Source of the DNA: Desulfovibrio porci
GTDB lineage: Bacteria > Desulfobacterota > Desulfovibrionia > Desulfovibrionales > Desulfovibrionaceae
Direction: 5' to 3'
NCBI RefSeq assembly: GCF_009696265.1
Contig: NZ_VUMH01000011.1
Location: 1-64,000, forward strand
Length of the DNA: 64,000 nt
The position numbers and the translations under genes were made by a program. The notes below the pieces were generated by a model. That model searched no databases. It worked only from the letters and a program-made list of their open reading frames with translations, and was not told the DNA's origin. Of this stretch, positions 15,642-24,202 are shown in pieces; position 1 is the first letter of the stretch, and each line of letters starts with the position of its first letter.

Positions 15642-17153
15642 CTACCTCTCCCGCACCAGTTCCCCGGCCTCGCGGGTCAGCGGGATCAGATCGTCCGGCC
15701 CCAGCAGATTCACGTCAAACTTGCGGTTCAGGGCCGCGAAATGGCGCAGGCCCATGGCAATGCGGTTGAGGTAAGAGAACACGCCGACGGCCCCGCTGGA
15801 AAAACTGTCCGCTTGCTTGCCGTACAAATGCCTGAGATCGGGCAGGTCGGCGAAAAGCGTTTCCCTGCTGTCCCCGAACTTCCTGAGATGCGCGGGAATG
15901 TTGCCCGCCTCGATCTGCTCGCTCACCTTTTTGGCGCTGTTGGCGGCGGCCATGGCCGCGCGGCAGAGGCCCACGGCCTGGAAATACGGCGCGCCCAGAG
16001 CCAGGGCCTTGAAGACCTGATCCTCCGTGGCGAAGCCTCCGGCAATGACCAGGGAGGGCAGTTCCAGGCCTTCCCGGCCCAGCCGGCGGGCGATGCTGCA
16101 AACCACGCTTTGCAGGGGCACGGTGGGCAGGCCCCACTCGTTCATCATCTTACAGGGGCTGTAGCCCGATCCGCCGCCCGCGCCGTCAAAGGTGACCACA
16201 TCCACTTCGGCGGCCGCGGCAATACGCAGCACACGCTCGATATCCACAGGGTCAAAACCGGTCATCTTGAAATAGACGTTCTTCAGGCCCATGTCCCGAA
16301 GCCGGGCGATGCGCGGGATCAGATAATCCTCGTCCCACATGGGCAGGCGGCCGTAGACGTAAAAATTGGGCGCTTCGCCCCGCTCCGCAGCGGCCCGGAC
16401 GGCCGGGTCCGCCGGGTCCGGATGCACCAGGGCCCCGGCCTCTTTCTTTTGCAGCGCGGCCGCATAGTCCTTGAGCCGGGTCACAGGCTGAGTGCCCTTG
16501 GCGGACTGGCCGAACTTGAATTCAATGGCCTCGGCCCCGCAGTTGCTGACGGCGTATTCGGGCAGGCCCTGGGCGTCCTCCTCGAAATTGGCCTGCGGGA
16601 CGATCTGCCCATAGCCCCGGTAATAGCGGCGGAAGGCGTCCATGATTTCGTTCAGATAAGGAAATTCCGCAATTTTCCCGTTCCGCATCTTCAGCGCGGG
16701 ATCCTTGGAGGGCGACCCCTCGCCGATGACGCAGCACACCCCGGCCATGGCGGCCCCGGCGAAATAATCCTGCCAGTTCATCTTCAGCAGGGCGGGCAGA
16801 AGCACGGGCAGGGCGATTTTGACCGGATGCCGCCGTCCCAGCGTGCGCTCAAGCCTGACGTTGAAAATGGCTGCCTGATCCGCTTCCGCCGGGACGCCCC
16901 GCGCCCCGAAGACGCGGCCGTTGATGTTGAAGTGGGAGTAGTCCAGCGGATAATCCTTCTCCGAGGCGATCTGATTGTTGCCCGTGGTGGTGGGATAGAC
17001 GCTCTGCGCGCCCAGCACGGCGGACAACCCGATCTCACAGGTACCGGGGCAGTCGGCGGCGCAGAAGGCGCACATGCCGCTCTGCGGCGACAGGCTGTGG
17101 CTGCGGGTTTTGGTTTCGTTGAAACTGGAAGCGATGCCGGGATGAAAAGACAT
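15642..17153 (-). CDS. FMN-binding glutamate synthase-like protein (GltB central/FMN domain type)
   Basis: 503 residues. The body matches the FMN/synthase domain of glutamate synthase large subunits ('GVPAEADQAAIFNVRLERTLGRRHP' region, 'EAIEFKFGQSAKG', 'VYFKMTGFDP', 'VVTFDGAGGGSG', 'LVIAGGFATEDQVFKALALGA'). The N-terminus has four cysteines ('CAFCAADCPGTC') that may bind an iron-sulfur cluster. No glutamine amidotransferase domain is present, so it would need ammonia or a partner, like archaeal-type stand-alone GltB proteins. Such proteins are common in anaerobes and their reaction is often unproven. Monocistronic here; an XRE regulator follows upstream at 17281-17574. Confidence 0.8.
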   Translation of the reverse strand: MSFHPGIASSFNETKTRSHSLSPQSGMCAFCAADCPGTCEIGLSAVLGAQSVYPTTTGNNQIASEKDYPLDYSHFNINGRVFGARGVPAEADQAAIFNVRLERTLGRRHPVKIALPVLLPALLKMNWQDYFAGAAMAGVCCVIGEGSPSKDPALKMRNGKIAEFPYLNEIMDAFRRYYRGYGQIVPQANFEEDAQGLPEYAVSNCGAEAIEFKFGQSAKGTQPVTRLKDYAAALQKKEAGALVHPDPADPAVRAAAERGEAPNFYVYGRLPMWDEDYLIPRIARLRDMGLKNVYFKMTGFDPVDIERVLRIAAAAEVDVVTFDGAGGGSGYSPCKMMNEWGLPTVPLQSVVCSIARRLGREGLELPSLVIAGGFATEDQVFKALALGAPYFQAVGLCRAAMAAANSAKKVSEQIEAGNIPAHLRKFGDSRETLFADLPDLRHLYGKQADSFSSGAVGVFSYLNRIAMGLRHFAALNRKFDVNLLGPDDLIPLTREAGELVRER

Positions 17154-17280
17154 GGCGCGTCTCCTTGCGGTTGGAAGGAAGGAAAATGCGGATCACGACG
17201 TTGGTCGCAGCATACGCTATCTTTTCCTTACAGGAAACTGTGGTTTTAGCGTGACCCGTCGGACGATCTTTCTCCTCCGG

Positions 17281-17574
17281 CTATTTCTTTTCCCGCTTGG
17301 GCGGCTTGCCCGCCCCGCGTCCCGGCGGATGGGGACCGGCGCCCATCTCGGCCTCAATCAGGCGCACCAGTTCCACCGCCTCCATGCGCAGGGCCGACGC
17401 GATATGCACTATGGCGGTCAGCGAGCCGCACTGGATGCCGCGCTCCATGCCGGAGATATAGTCTTCGGAAAGCCCGGCCAGTCCGGCCAGCTGCCCCTGT
17501 GAAAGCCCGGCCCTGCGCCGCAGCCGGTGGACTACGGCTGCCACTGCCCAGTGCAATGTGGGAATTTTTTCCAT
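17281..17574 (-). CDS. XRE-family HTH regulator
   Basis: 97 residues with a helix-turn-helix at about residues 12-65: 'VVHRLRRRAGLSQGQLAGLAGLSEDYISGMERG'. The C-terminal tail is basic and proline-rich. ATG at 17574 was chosen over the longer frame to 17655, which would cross the palindrome at 17603-17628. That palindrome lies directly upstream and probably serves as its own operator. It is oriented like the glutamate-synthase-like gene 127 bases downstream and might regulate it. Confidence 0.75.
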   Translation of the reverse strand: MEKIPTLHWAVAAVVHRLRRRAGLSQGQLAGLAGLSEDYISGMERGIQCGSLTAIVHIASALRMEAVELVRLIEAEMGAGPHPPGRGAGKPPKREKK

Positions 17575-17602
17575 AGCTAAACCATAGCGCGGCCCTTGAC
17601 AT

Positions 17603-17628
17603 GATATCCGTATATTTATACGGATATC
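17603..17628. promoter_or_regulatory. 26-base palindrome, likely XRE operator
   Basis: GATATCCGTAT - ATTT - ATACGGATATC: perfect 11-base arms around a 4-base centre, 29 bases upstream of the XRE ATG. A TTGACA at 17596-17601 overlaps its edge. Consistent with autoregulation by a dimeric HTH protein. Confidence 0.6.
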
Positions 17629-17793
17629 TGGCAAGCGAACATGTGCCGCAAACATGCGCCTGCCGGTAATGAATCCGGAACAGAAGAAGAGAGACGCGAC
17701 GGGCAGGGCCGCCGGGAGAAAAAACGACCGGGAAACAGCAAACGCAGGATCCGCCCGGCCCGCTCCGGAGACCGGGCCGCGGAACGGGAAGGT

Positions 17794-18135
17794 TCAGCGC
17801 AGGCCCGCGCCCTTGCAGGCCGCCGGGTTGCCGCATTGCTGCCGGTCCCGTTCGGCATGGGGTTCAGTGCGGGATTCCGGGCAAGCCGGGGTTCCGCAGA
17901 GGGCCATCTCGATCAGGTCCACGATGCGCGACGCGGGCATCTGCAGCCCCTGGGCAATACAGATGAGGGTTTCCACACGCACGCCGGAGCGGCCCTGTTC
18001 AAAGCGACGCAGCCAGGAACAGTCCACCCCGGCCCGTTTGGCCAGGGCGTAACGGCTCATGAGTCTCTCTTCTCTGAGAGCGGCCACAATGCGGCCCATG
18101 ATCTGCTTGGCCTGTTCCGATTCCATTTCCGCCAT
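17794..18135 (-). CDS. XRE-family HTH regulator with cysteine-containing tail
   Basis: 113 residues. The HTH covers about residues 12-70: 'AALREERLMSRYALAKRAGVDCSWLRRFEQGRSGVRVETLICIAQGL', in which the Cro/C1 pattern is clear. The C-terminal tail has three cysteines ('LCGTPACPES', 'QQCGNPAAC'), which might bind metal or sense redox. ATG at 18135 chosen because it directly precedes the conserved domain; the track frame continues far upstream with no support. It is divergent from the GGDEF gene at 18293 and shares orientation with the smaller XRE gene. Confidence 0.7.
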   Translation of the reverse strand: MAEMESEQAKQIMGRIVAALREERLMSRYALAKRAGVDCSWLRRFEQGRSGVRVETLICIAQGLQMPASRIVDLIEMALCGTPACPESRTEPHAERDRQQCGNPAACKGAGLR

Positions 18136-18292
18136 TAAAACATGAACATCCCGGCTTGCATAAAGGACTAAAGTCTTATATCGGACAGCAGATATACACA
18201 TCTGAAAGGAATTGCCGGGAAAGACGGCGTGGCGCGCCCTCCGCGCAAAGCCCCGGTCCGCCGGAAACAGAAAACCGCAACAAAGGGGTTCC

Positions 18293-19990
18293 ATGTCCAC
18301 GCATCCGGCCACGTGCCTCATCCCGCTCACCTCCAGCGAACCACTCTGGGAATGGGACATCGTCTCGGACACTCTTTTTCTGAGCCTGGGCGCGTGCAGC
18401 CTCCTGCGGCTGCCCGAACCGCCCACGCGCATGGCGGATTTTCTCGGGCATATTCCGCCCCACGCCCTGCCCCGGCTCAACGAGTTGCGCGAAGGCGTGC
18501 TCAGCGGCATGACCGGTTCCAGCCTGGAATGCGATTATCCTTTCAGCAATCTCTGGCTTCAGGAACAACTGCTGGTTCTGGCCCGCTGTGAAAACGGCCG
18601 GGCCACCAGGGTCATGGGCCGGTACACTGTTGCCCCGGCTCCGGCGGACAAAGCCGATGCGGCCGCCGGAGCGCGGCAAAACGGCCTGCCGGATGTGGGC
18701 GTCTGGATTTATTCCATTACCAGCAAAAGCGTCTGGCGGGACAGCACCTGCGCGGCCCTGCTGGGCGCTCCCGCGCCGGAAGGCTGTTCCATCGGCTATG
18801 ACAGCCGCCTGTCGAACATTCACCCGGCGGACAAAAAAGCCCTGGCCCAGCGCTATCGCCTGCTGATTGAGCAGAAATCGCAGGGCGACACCCGGGACGA
18901 CATCATCAAGGTCCTGCTCGGCAACGGCCGGTATGCGCGCATGCTTCTGCGCGGCTCCGTGCTGGAACGCGACGATCTCGGCCGGGCCACACTGCTGGCC
19001 GGCACCCTGCAACGCGCGGAAAGCGCGCAACCTTTCGCGGCCCGCATCCCCCGGGACGGACGCCTGTATTACGCCCTGGACGCCGTGGGCGACGGCCTGT
19101 GGGACTGGGACCTGCAAAACGATCTGATGTATTACAGCCCCCGTTATCTGGCCATGCTCGGCTATACGCAGGAGGAATTTCCCCCCACAGTCGACTCCTG
19201 GAAGGAAAAAATCCATCCGGACGATTACGAAAAGATCATCAACAGCCATCTGACCGTGATCGCTTCGCCGCGCTACGGCGATTCCATTGAATGCACCTAT
19301 CGCATGCGGCGCGCCAACGGCGGCTGGGCCTGGCTTTTCGGACGCGGCTGCGTGACCCAGCGGGACGCCGACGGCCGGGCGCGGCATCTGGTGGGCTTCA
19401 TCACCAATATAACCACGGTTCAGAACGAGCGGGACAAGCTGGAGGAACTGGTCAAAAACGACGTGCTTACCGGCCTGCGCAGCCGGGCCTACTGCAACCT
19501 GGAGGCCGAACGCATTGAGCGGAACGGCATCCGCCCGGTCTGCGTGATTTCCGGCGACATCACCGGCCTGAAGATGATCAACGACAATCTGGGGCACGCC
19601 GCCGGCGACGAAGTGCTGGCCGAGGCCGCCGCGCTGCTGCGCAAGCCCCTGCGGCTCACGGACTGCGTGGCGCGTATGGGCGGGGACGAATTTGTGGTGC
19701 TGCTGCCGGGCTGCACGCCGGACAAGGGCCGGGAACGGCTCGAAGCCATTGAGGCCTGTTTCGCCGACCGTAACCGCCGGTCCGACCGCCTGCCGATTCT
19801 GGCGGCCTTTGGTCTGGCCTTCAGCGAAAGTCCGGACGTGCCTCTGGCCAAAGTCATGGTGCAGGCGGATACCCTCATGCTCCGCCGGAAAAAGGCGCGG
19901 CGCAAAGCCGCGCAACGGGAAATCAAAATCTGGATCGAAGCCCGCACGGGCGAGAACGTCGGCGCCGACGACCGCCTTCCCGGCAACTGA
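18293..19990 (+). CDS. PAS-GGDEF diguanylate cyclase
   Basis: 565 residues, no membrane segment seen, so probably cytoplasmic. Two or three PAS-like modules occupy residues about 10-390 ('YYALDAVGDGLWDWDLQNDLMYYSPRYLAMLGY' marks the best one, PAS_3 type). A GGDEF domain follows at about 400-545. The active-site motif R-M-G-G-D-E-F is intact, and an RxxD inhibitory site (R-L-T-D) lies five residues before it, so the enzyme should make cyclic di-GMP and be product-inhibited. ATG at 18293 has AAGGGG upstream. Signal unknown. No EAL domain. Confidence 0.88.
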   Translation: MSTHPATCLIPLTSSEPLWEWDIVSDTLFLSLGACSLLRLPEPPTRMADFLGHIPPHALPRLNELREGVLSGMTGSSLECDYPFSNLWLQEQLLVLARCENGRATRVMGRYTVAPAPADKADAAAGARQNGLPDVGVWIYSITSKSVWRDSTCAALLGAPAPEGCSIGYDSRLSNIHPADKKALAQRYRLLIEQKSQGDTRDDIIKVLLGNGRYARMLLRGSVLERDDLGRATLLAGTLQRAESAQPFAARIPRDGRLYYALDAVGDGLWDWDLQNDLMYYSPRYLAMLGYTQEEFPPTVDSWKEKIHPDDYEKIINSHLTVIASPRYGDSIECTYRMRRANGGWAWLFGRGCVTQRDADGRARHLVGFITNITTVQNERDKLEELVKNDVLTGLRSRAYCNLEAERIERNGIRPVCVISGDITGLKMINDNLGHAAGDEVLAEAAALLRKPLRLTDCVARMGGDEFVVLLPGCTPDKGRERLEAIEACFADRNRRSDRLPILAAFGLAFSESPDVPLAKVMVQADTLMLRRKKARRKAAQREIKIWIEARTGENVGADDRLPGN

Positions 19991-20346
19991 GCCGTTCTTT
20001 CACGCCGTCCCCTCCGACGCCGGGGCGGGTCTTCTTGACAACACGCTTCTCCGGCAGCCACAATGACAACGGGCGGCGCTTTTGCAGCGGAACGCCCGCC
20101 GCTTATTATTATGGCACACAAGGACGCCCTTCTTTCCATCCGCGGCAAAACCCAACGCCTGGGAAAATCTTTTCGCTTCATTTACCGACGCGGCGGCAAA
20201 AGGCCTGCCGGGTCCGCGTTGAAACCTCCGGTCGGCGCAACAGCTTGACCGTCGGAGCGCTCCAATAAATAACCCCGTCCGGCACACCGGCGGCGGGCGG
20301 TATGGGCCGGGCCTGAGCCCGCCCTCAAAACAGAAGTGAGGCGTTT
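19991..20346. other. Intergenic region upstream of the nitroreductase gene
   Basis: 356 bases. A short plus-strand open frame (20035-20268) has no homology I recognise and was not called. A TTGACA at 20035-20040 with CACAAT 18 bases further could be a promoter. An imperfect hairpin near 20069-20102 (GGGCGGCG / CGCCCGCC) is also visible. No riboswitch class was recognised. Confidence 0.35.
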
Positions 20347-20970
20347 ATGAGCATTCGTCGTATTCTGATGTCCCTGAGCACGGGTCTGGCCGTGCTGGCC
20401 CTCAGCCTGACCCCGGCGGGTCCGGCCCGGTCGGCCGGATCTGCGGCCGACGGCACGCGTATGGACCTGCCCGCGCCGGATAAAAAAGGCGGCATGCCCC
20501 TGATGCAGGCCCTGGCTGAACGGCGCTCCACCAAAAGCGGCTATACCGGAGCGCCCCTGTCCGCCCAGGAGCTGAGCAATCTGCTTTGGGCCACCTGGGG
20601 CATGAACCGGCCCGACGGCCGCCGCACGGCCCCCTCGGCCATGAACCGCCAGGAAGTGGCGGTCTACGCAGTATTGGAGAATGGCGTCTGGCGCTATGAC
20701 GCGGCCGGTCATGCCCTGATCCGCGTACTGGACGGCGACCATCGCCGCGCCGCGGGCGGCGGTTCGCTGGTGCTGCTCTACGCCGCGCCCGAGGACCGCT
20801 GGTCCGGCATGCATGTGGGCTCGCTCTACCAGAATGCCGGGCTCTATTGCGCCTCCGCCGGACTGGGCAATTACGTGCACGCTTCAGGCGTGAGCGCACT
20901 GGACGGCAAACTGCCCCTGCCCGACGGCTGGCGCGTGCTCATCGCGCAGACCGTGGGCCTCACAAAATAA
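20347..20970 (+). CDS. Exported nitroreductase-family protein
   Basis: 207 residues with a signal peptide (R-R near the start, hydrophobic core, cleavage near 'ARSAGSAA'). The mature part is a nitroreductase/SagB-type flavin domain: 'LMQALAERRSTKSGYTGAPLSAQELSNLLWATWG' contains the R-R-S FMN-phosphate contact, and 'QNAGLYCASAGLGNYVH' is the usual later helix. Members bind FMN and reduce diverse electron acceptors. An exported location is less common. ATG at 20347 has GTGAGG upstream. It stands alone, with a terminator 5 bases past its stop codon. Confidence 0.8.
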   Translation: MSIRRILMSLSTGLAVLALSLTPAGPARSAGSAADGTRMDLPAPDKKGGMPLMQALAERRSTKSGYTGAPLSAQELSNLLWATWGMNRPDGRRTAPSAMNRQEVAVYAVLENGVWRYDAAGHALIRVLDGDHRRAAGGGSLVLLYAAPEDRWSGMHVGSLYQNAGLYCASAGLGNYVHASGVSALDGKLPLPDGWRVLIAQTVGLTK

Positions 20971-20974
20971 ATCA

Positions 20975-21012
20975 AAGCGGCGCGGATGCGAAAACTCCGC
21001 GCCGCTTTTTTT
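20975..21012 (+). terminator. Terminator after the nitroreductase gene
   Basis: AAGCGGCGCGGA / TCCGCGCCGCTT perfect stem with a nine-base loop and a run of seven T. It separates this gene from the convergent histidine kinase gene. Confidence 0.8.
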
Positions 21013-21021
21013 CCGCCCCGC

Positions 21022-22404
21022 TCAGGCCCGCAGCAGCAGGCGGGCGCACAGGCCCCCGCCCTCTCTGTTGAACAGGGCGAGGTCGCCGTTATTCAGCCGT
21101 GCCATGGCCCCGGCAATGGACAGGCCCAAGCCGCAGCCGCCGGTATGACGGGCGCGCGCCGGGTCCAGCCGGTAGAACGGCTCCAAAACACGCTGCAATT
21201 CCGCCTCGGGTATGCCCGGTCCCCGGTCCAGCACATCAATGCGCAGCCCGTCCGGCTGACGCTCAAGGCATATTTCCGCGCCGCCCGCATGGCGCAAGGC
21301 ATTATCCAGCAAATTCTCCAGGCAGCGGCGCAGGGCCTTTTCCCTGATGGGAAAAGGCCCTGCGCACTGGCCGGAAAAACGCACATCCTGCCCCATGTCC
21401 TGGCGATCCGCAGCCATGCTTTCCAGAAAAGCGGCCATATCCGTGGGCACGGCCGCTTCCCGCACCGCCACGTCGCCGGTGAGCTCCGCGCTGCTGGCCA
21501 TGATGGCGCCCAGGGCGTCCAGATCCGCCAGCAGCTTGCCCCGCAATTCCGCCGCACGCACCTGCTCCACCCGCAGGCGCAGGCGGGTCAGGGGCGTGCG
21601 CAGATCGTGCGCCACAGAGGCCAGCATGCGCTCATGCTGGGCCATGGCCGCGCGCACCCGCTCCCGCATGCGGTTGAAGGCCCTGGCCGCTTCGCGGACC
21701 TCCTCGGGACCTTCCTCCGGCAGGGGCTCGCGGCATTCCACATCGCGTCCGAAGCGCTCGGCGGCGAAGGCCAGCGTGCGCAGGGGACGCACCAGACGGT
21801 GCACCAGCCACAACGCCAGCGAAACCATGACCAGCGACCCCGCGCTGAGCGTCAACAGCGCAATGTGCAGGGACGGCCCGACGGCCACGCTGGTCTGGAT
21901 GAGGGAATACCAGACGCCGTCGTGCAGGCGCACGGCCACATGGCTCTGGTAGATCATGCCGCCCCGCGCTTCAGGATTGACGGCCCCGTCCGCGCCGCGC
22001 GAAGCGGGGATGCGCCGCACGCTGGTCCGCAGATGCCCGGCCTGAAAAGGCAGCCCGTACAGATTGGCCAGACTGTCCAGCAAGCGGGACCGCAAATACA
22101 GCGAAAGATCGTCCCGGCTCTGCGTCTCCGGCTCCGGGCCGGGCGTCAGGCGGATATTCAGGGTGTCCAGACGCTCCAGGCGATGCACGAGTTCAGCCCG
22201 CGCCGCCTGCTCCCGCACATGGTCCAGAAGCCGCAGGCACAGCGCCAGAGACCCCGCCTGATCCGCCACTTCGTTGCGGGCGGCCTGGCGGTCCGTAAAG
22301 AAACGCACTGTGAGCAGGGTAACCAGATGCAGGATGAGGAAGGCGGCCACCAGGAGCAGCGCCAGCCGCCCGAAAAGCCCGCCGGGCAGACGCCGCGCCG
22401 TCAA
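21022..22404 (-). CDS. Two-component sensor histidine kinase
   Basis: 460 residues. N-terminal transmembrane helix (about 12-33), a periplasmic sensor region of about 140 residues, a second helix (about 175-200), HAMP, then HisKA with the phospho-accepting histidine in 'ASVAHDLRTPLTRL' (near residue 264) and HATPase with N-box 'CLENLLDNALRHAG' and G-boxes 'DRGPGIP' and 'GLGLSI'. It starts with TTG at 22404, overlapping the response regulator stop by four bases (TTGA), so translation is coupled. Signal unknown. Confidence 0.88.
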   Translation of the reverse strand: MTARRLPGGLFGRLALLLVAAFLILHLVTLLTVRFFTDRQAARNEVADQAGSLALCLRLLDHVREQAARAELVHRLERLDTLNIRLTPGPEPETQSRDDLSLYLRSRLLDSLANLYGLPFQAGHLRTSVRRIPASRGADGAVNPEARGGMIYQSHVAVRLHDGVWYSLIQTSVAVGPSLHIALLTLSAGSLVMVSLALWLVHRLVRPLRTLAFAAERFGRDVECREPLPEEGPEEVREAARAFNRMRERVRAAMAQHERMLASVAHDLRTPLTRLRLRVEQVRAAELRGKLLADLDALGAIMASSAELTGDVAVREAAVPTDMAAFLESMAADRQDMGQDVRFSGQCAGPFPIREKALRRCLENLLDNALRHAGGAEICLERQPDGLRIDVLDRGPGIPEAELQRVLEPFYRLDPARARHTGGCGLGLSIAGAMARLNNGDLALFNREGGGLCARLLLRA

Positions 22405-23147
22405 TGCGCCTCCCCGCCATACTCCGGCAGGGAAGCCGGAAAGACGTCCGCAGCCAGCACATAGCCGTCGCCCCTGACCGTCTTGATGATCCGGGCTTCG
22501 CGCCCGTTGTCCCGCAGGCGGACCCGCAGACGGCTGACCTGCACGTCTATGCTGCGGTCAAAAGCCGTGGCGTCGCGCCCTTGGGTGCGCTCCAGCAATT
22601 CGTCGCGGCTGAGCACCTGCTGGGGGTGCTCCAGAAAAACCCGCAGCAGGCGCAGTTCCGCGCCGCTCAAATGCACCACGACGCCGTCCGGCGCGACCAG
22701 CTTCCGGGCCGCGCGGTCCAGCAGCCAGCCCGCGAAGCGCAAGGCCCTGGCCGTGGACGTGCCGCTTCCGCCGGGCGCGCCCGCGCGCCGCAGCACAGTC
22801 CGGATGCGCGCCAGCAGTTCGCGCGGCTCAAAGGGTTTGGCCAGATAGTCGTCCGCCCCCAGTTCCAGGCCGACCACCCGGTTGGTGATGTCGCCCAGCG
22901 CCGTGAGAAAGATGACCGGCACGGCGGAAAACGCGCGCAGCCGCCTGAACGTCTCATAGCCGTCCGCGCCGGGCAGCATGATGTCCAGCACCACTAGGTC
23001 GCAGGGCGTGCCGGGCAGCAGGCGGAAAAACTCGCGGGCGTCCCCCGCCGAGGACGTCGCGAAACCGTGGCGGCGCAGATAGTCGGACAAAAGCTCCCGG
23101 ATGTCCGGATCGTCGTCCACCACAAAGATGTGCTGTTCTCGGGTCAT
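22401..23147 (-). CDS. OmpR-family response regulator
   Basis: 248 residues. Receiver domain at about 5-120 with acidic pocket 'VDDDPD', phospho-acceptor aspartate in 'DLVVLDIMLPG' (near residue 55) and lysine in 'YLAKPFEPREL'. A C-terminal winged helix follows ('GAELRLLRVFLEHPQQVLSRDELLE', 'RSIDVQVSRLRVRL', 'GDGYVLA'). It is paired with the kinase downstream. The divergent upstream region holds two GTAACA...TGTTGC dyads that are likely its own binding sites and could also control the neighbouring methyltransferase gene. Confidence 0.9.
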   Translation of the reverse strand: MTREQHIFVVDDDPDIRELLSDYLRRHGFATSSAGDAREFFRLLPGTPCDLVVLDIMLPGADGYETFRRLRAFSAVPVIFLTALGDITNRVVGLELGADDYLAKPFEPRELLARIRTVLRRAGAPGGSGTSTARALRFAGWLLDRAARKLVAPDGVVVHLSGAELRLLRVFLEHPQQVLSRDELLERTQGRDATAFDRSIDVQVSRLRVRLRDNGREARIIKTVRGDGYVLAADVFPASLPEYGGEAH

Positions 23148-23226
23148 AATTTAACAACGCGGCATGGGGGGAATAGAATTTTTGTCAGCATAGCAGGGCC
23201 GCCGGGCAAAGGCGAGTCCCTCTTCT

Positions 23227-23270
23227 GTAACAAAGTGTTGCGGGATTTCACATCCGTAACACTTTGTTGC
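23227..23270. promoter_or_regulatory. Paired dyads, likely response-regulator binding sites
   Basis: GTAACAAAGTGTTGC (23227-23241) and GTAACACTTTGTTGC (23256-23270). Each is nearly palindromic around a 3-base centre, and the two are inverted relative to each other. They lie between the divergent response regulator and methyltransferase genes. Confidence 0.6.
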
Positions 23271-23361
23271 CGTTTTCCATGCCGCCCACATATTTCCGGC
23301 CGTGCGCCGTGCTAGCTTCATTCCCGAAAAGGACCGCAAGGGTCCGCCACAGGGAGGAGCA

Positions 23362-24108
23362 ATGCTGACAAAAGTGAAGAACTACGTGCGGGACCGCTGG
23401 CCCTTCGGCCATGACCTGGATATTCCCCCGGCCTCGCTGGTGCGCCTGATGAGCGCTTCCGGAGCCGAGCCCTGGCATCTGTATGCCATTCAGAGCCGGA
23501 AATGGCGGCGGCACGTCTGCGCCGCCTGCGCCTGGCTGGACGAGGCCCTGCCCAGAAACGCCCTGATCTTTGAGCCGGGCTGCGGCAGCGGGGCCAATCT
23601 GCTCTGGCTGGCGGAACGCGGCTTCCGCCGTTTACAGGGCAGCGATCTGAGCCTGGAGGCCCTGTGCCTGTGCCGCGATCTCGCGGAACTTCAGGGGCGC
23701 GAACTGGAAGTCTGGCGGGACGACGGCATGCGGCCGCTACGCCCCCCGAAAGAGGCGGACGCCATCATTTCGGTCAACTGGCTCTATCATGTGCCCGGCG
23801 CGGGCCTGGCGGGCTTTCTCGCCACCTACCGGCCCACCCTGCGCGCCGGCGGGCTGATCGCCTGCGATGTGGTGGACAAGGCCTACGACAATGTCCCCGG
23901 CAACCGTTACCACAGCTCCGACCTGCATTTGCCCGAAGCGCGCCGCCGCCCCTCCGAATACACCTTCCGCCTGGACGCGGCGGAAGTGGAAGGCATTGCG
24001 CGGGCGGAAGGTTTCCGGGTGCTGCGCTCCGCCCGCTTTACCCTGGGGCGTCCCCCCCGCGCGGTCTACCTCCTGCAACGCGTGGAGCGGGCTTCCACAA
24101 TCCATTAG
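23362..24108 (+). CDS. Class I SAM-dependent methyltransferase
   Basis: 248 residues. Motif I 'IFEPGCGSGANLLWLAERG' (near residue 70) binds SAM; an acidic residue ends strand 2 in 'LQGSDLSLEAL', and 'DAIISVNWLYHVP' and 'LRAGGLIACDVVDKAYDN' follow, as in Methyltransf_11/25 proteins. The substrate is not evident. ATG at 23362 has AGGGAGGAG upstream and was preferred to the frame from 23302. It is divergent from the two-component genes, with shared control sites between, so the system may regulate it. Confidence 0.78.
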   Translation: MLTKVKNYVRDRWPFGHDLDIPPASLVRLMSASGAEPWHLYAIQSRKWRRHVCAACAWLDEALPRNALIFEPGCGSGANLLWLAERGFRRLQGSDLSLEALCLCRDLAELQGRELEVWRDDGMRPLRPPKEADAIISVNWLYHVPGAGLAGFLATYRPTLRAGGLIACDVVDKAYDNVPGNRYHSSDLHLPEARRRPSEYTFRLDAAEVEGIARAEGFRVLRSARFTLGRPPRAVYLLQRVERASTIH

Positions 24109-24202
24109 AGCAACGTAACTTTAAACATTGCTCACGGAGGCGTGAAACTTACGGGTCAGAACATCGTGTCCCGGTCCTGTATAATCTTAATGTTAATTCG
24201 CC

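Noticed and set aside
20035..20268. Short plus-strand frame before the nitroreductase gene
   Set aside because: No ribosome site, no recognisable domain and composition of non-coding DNA.
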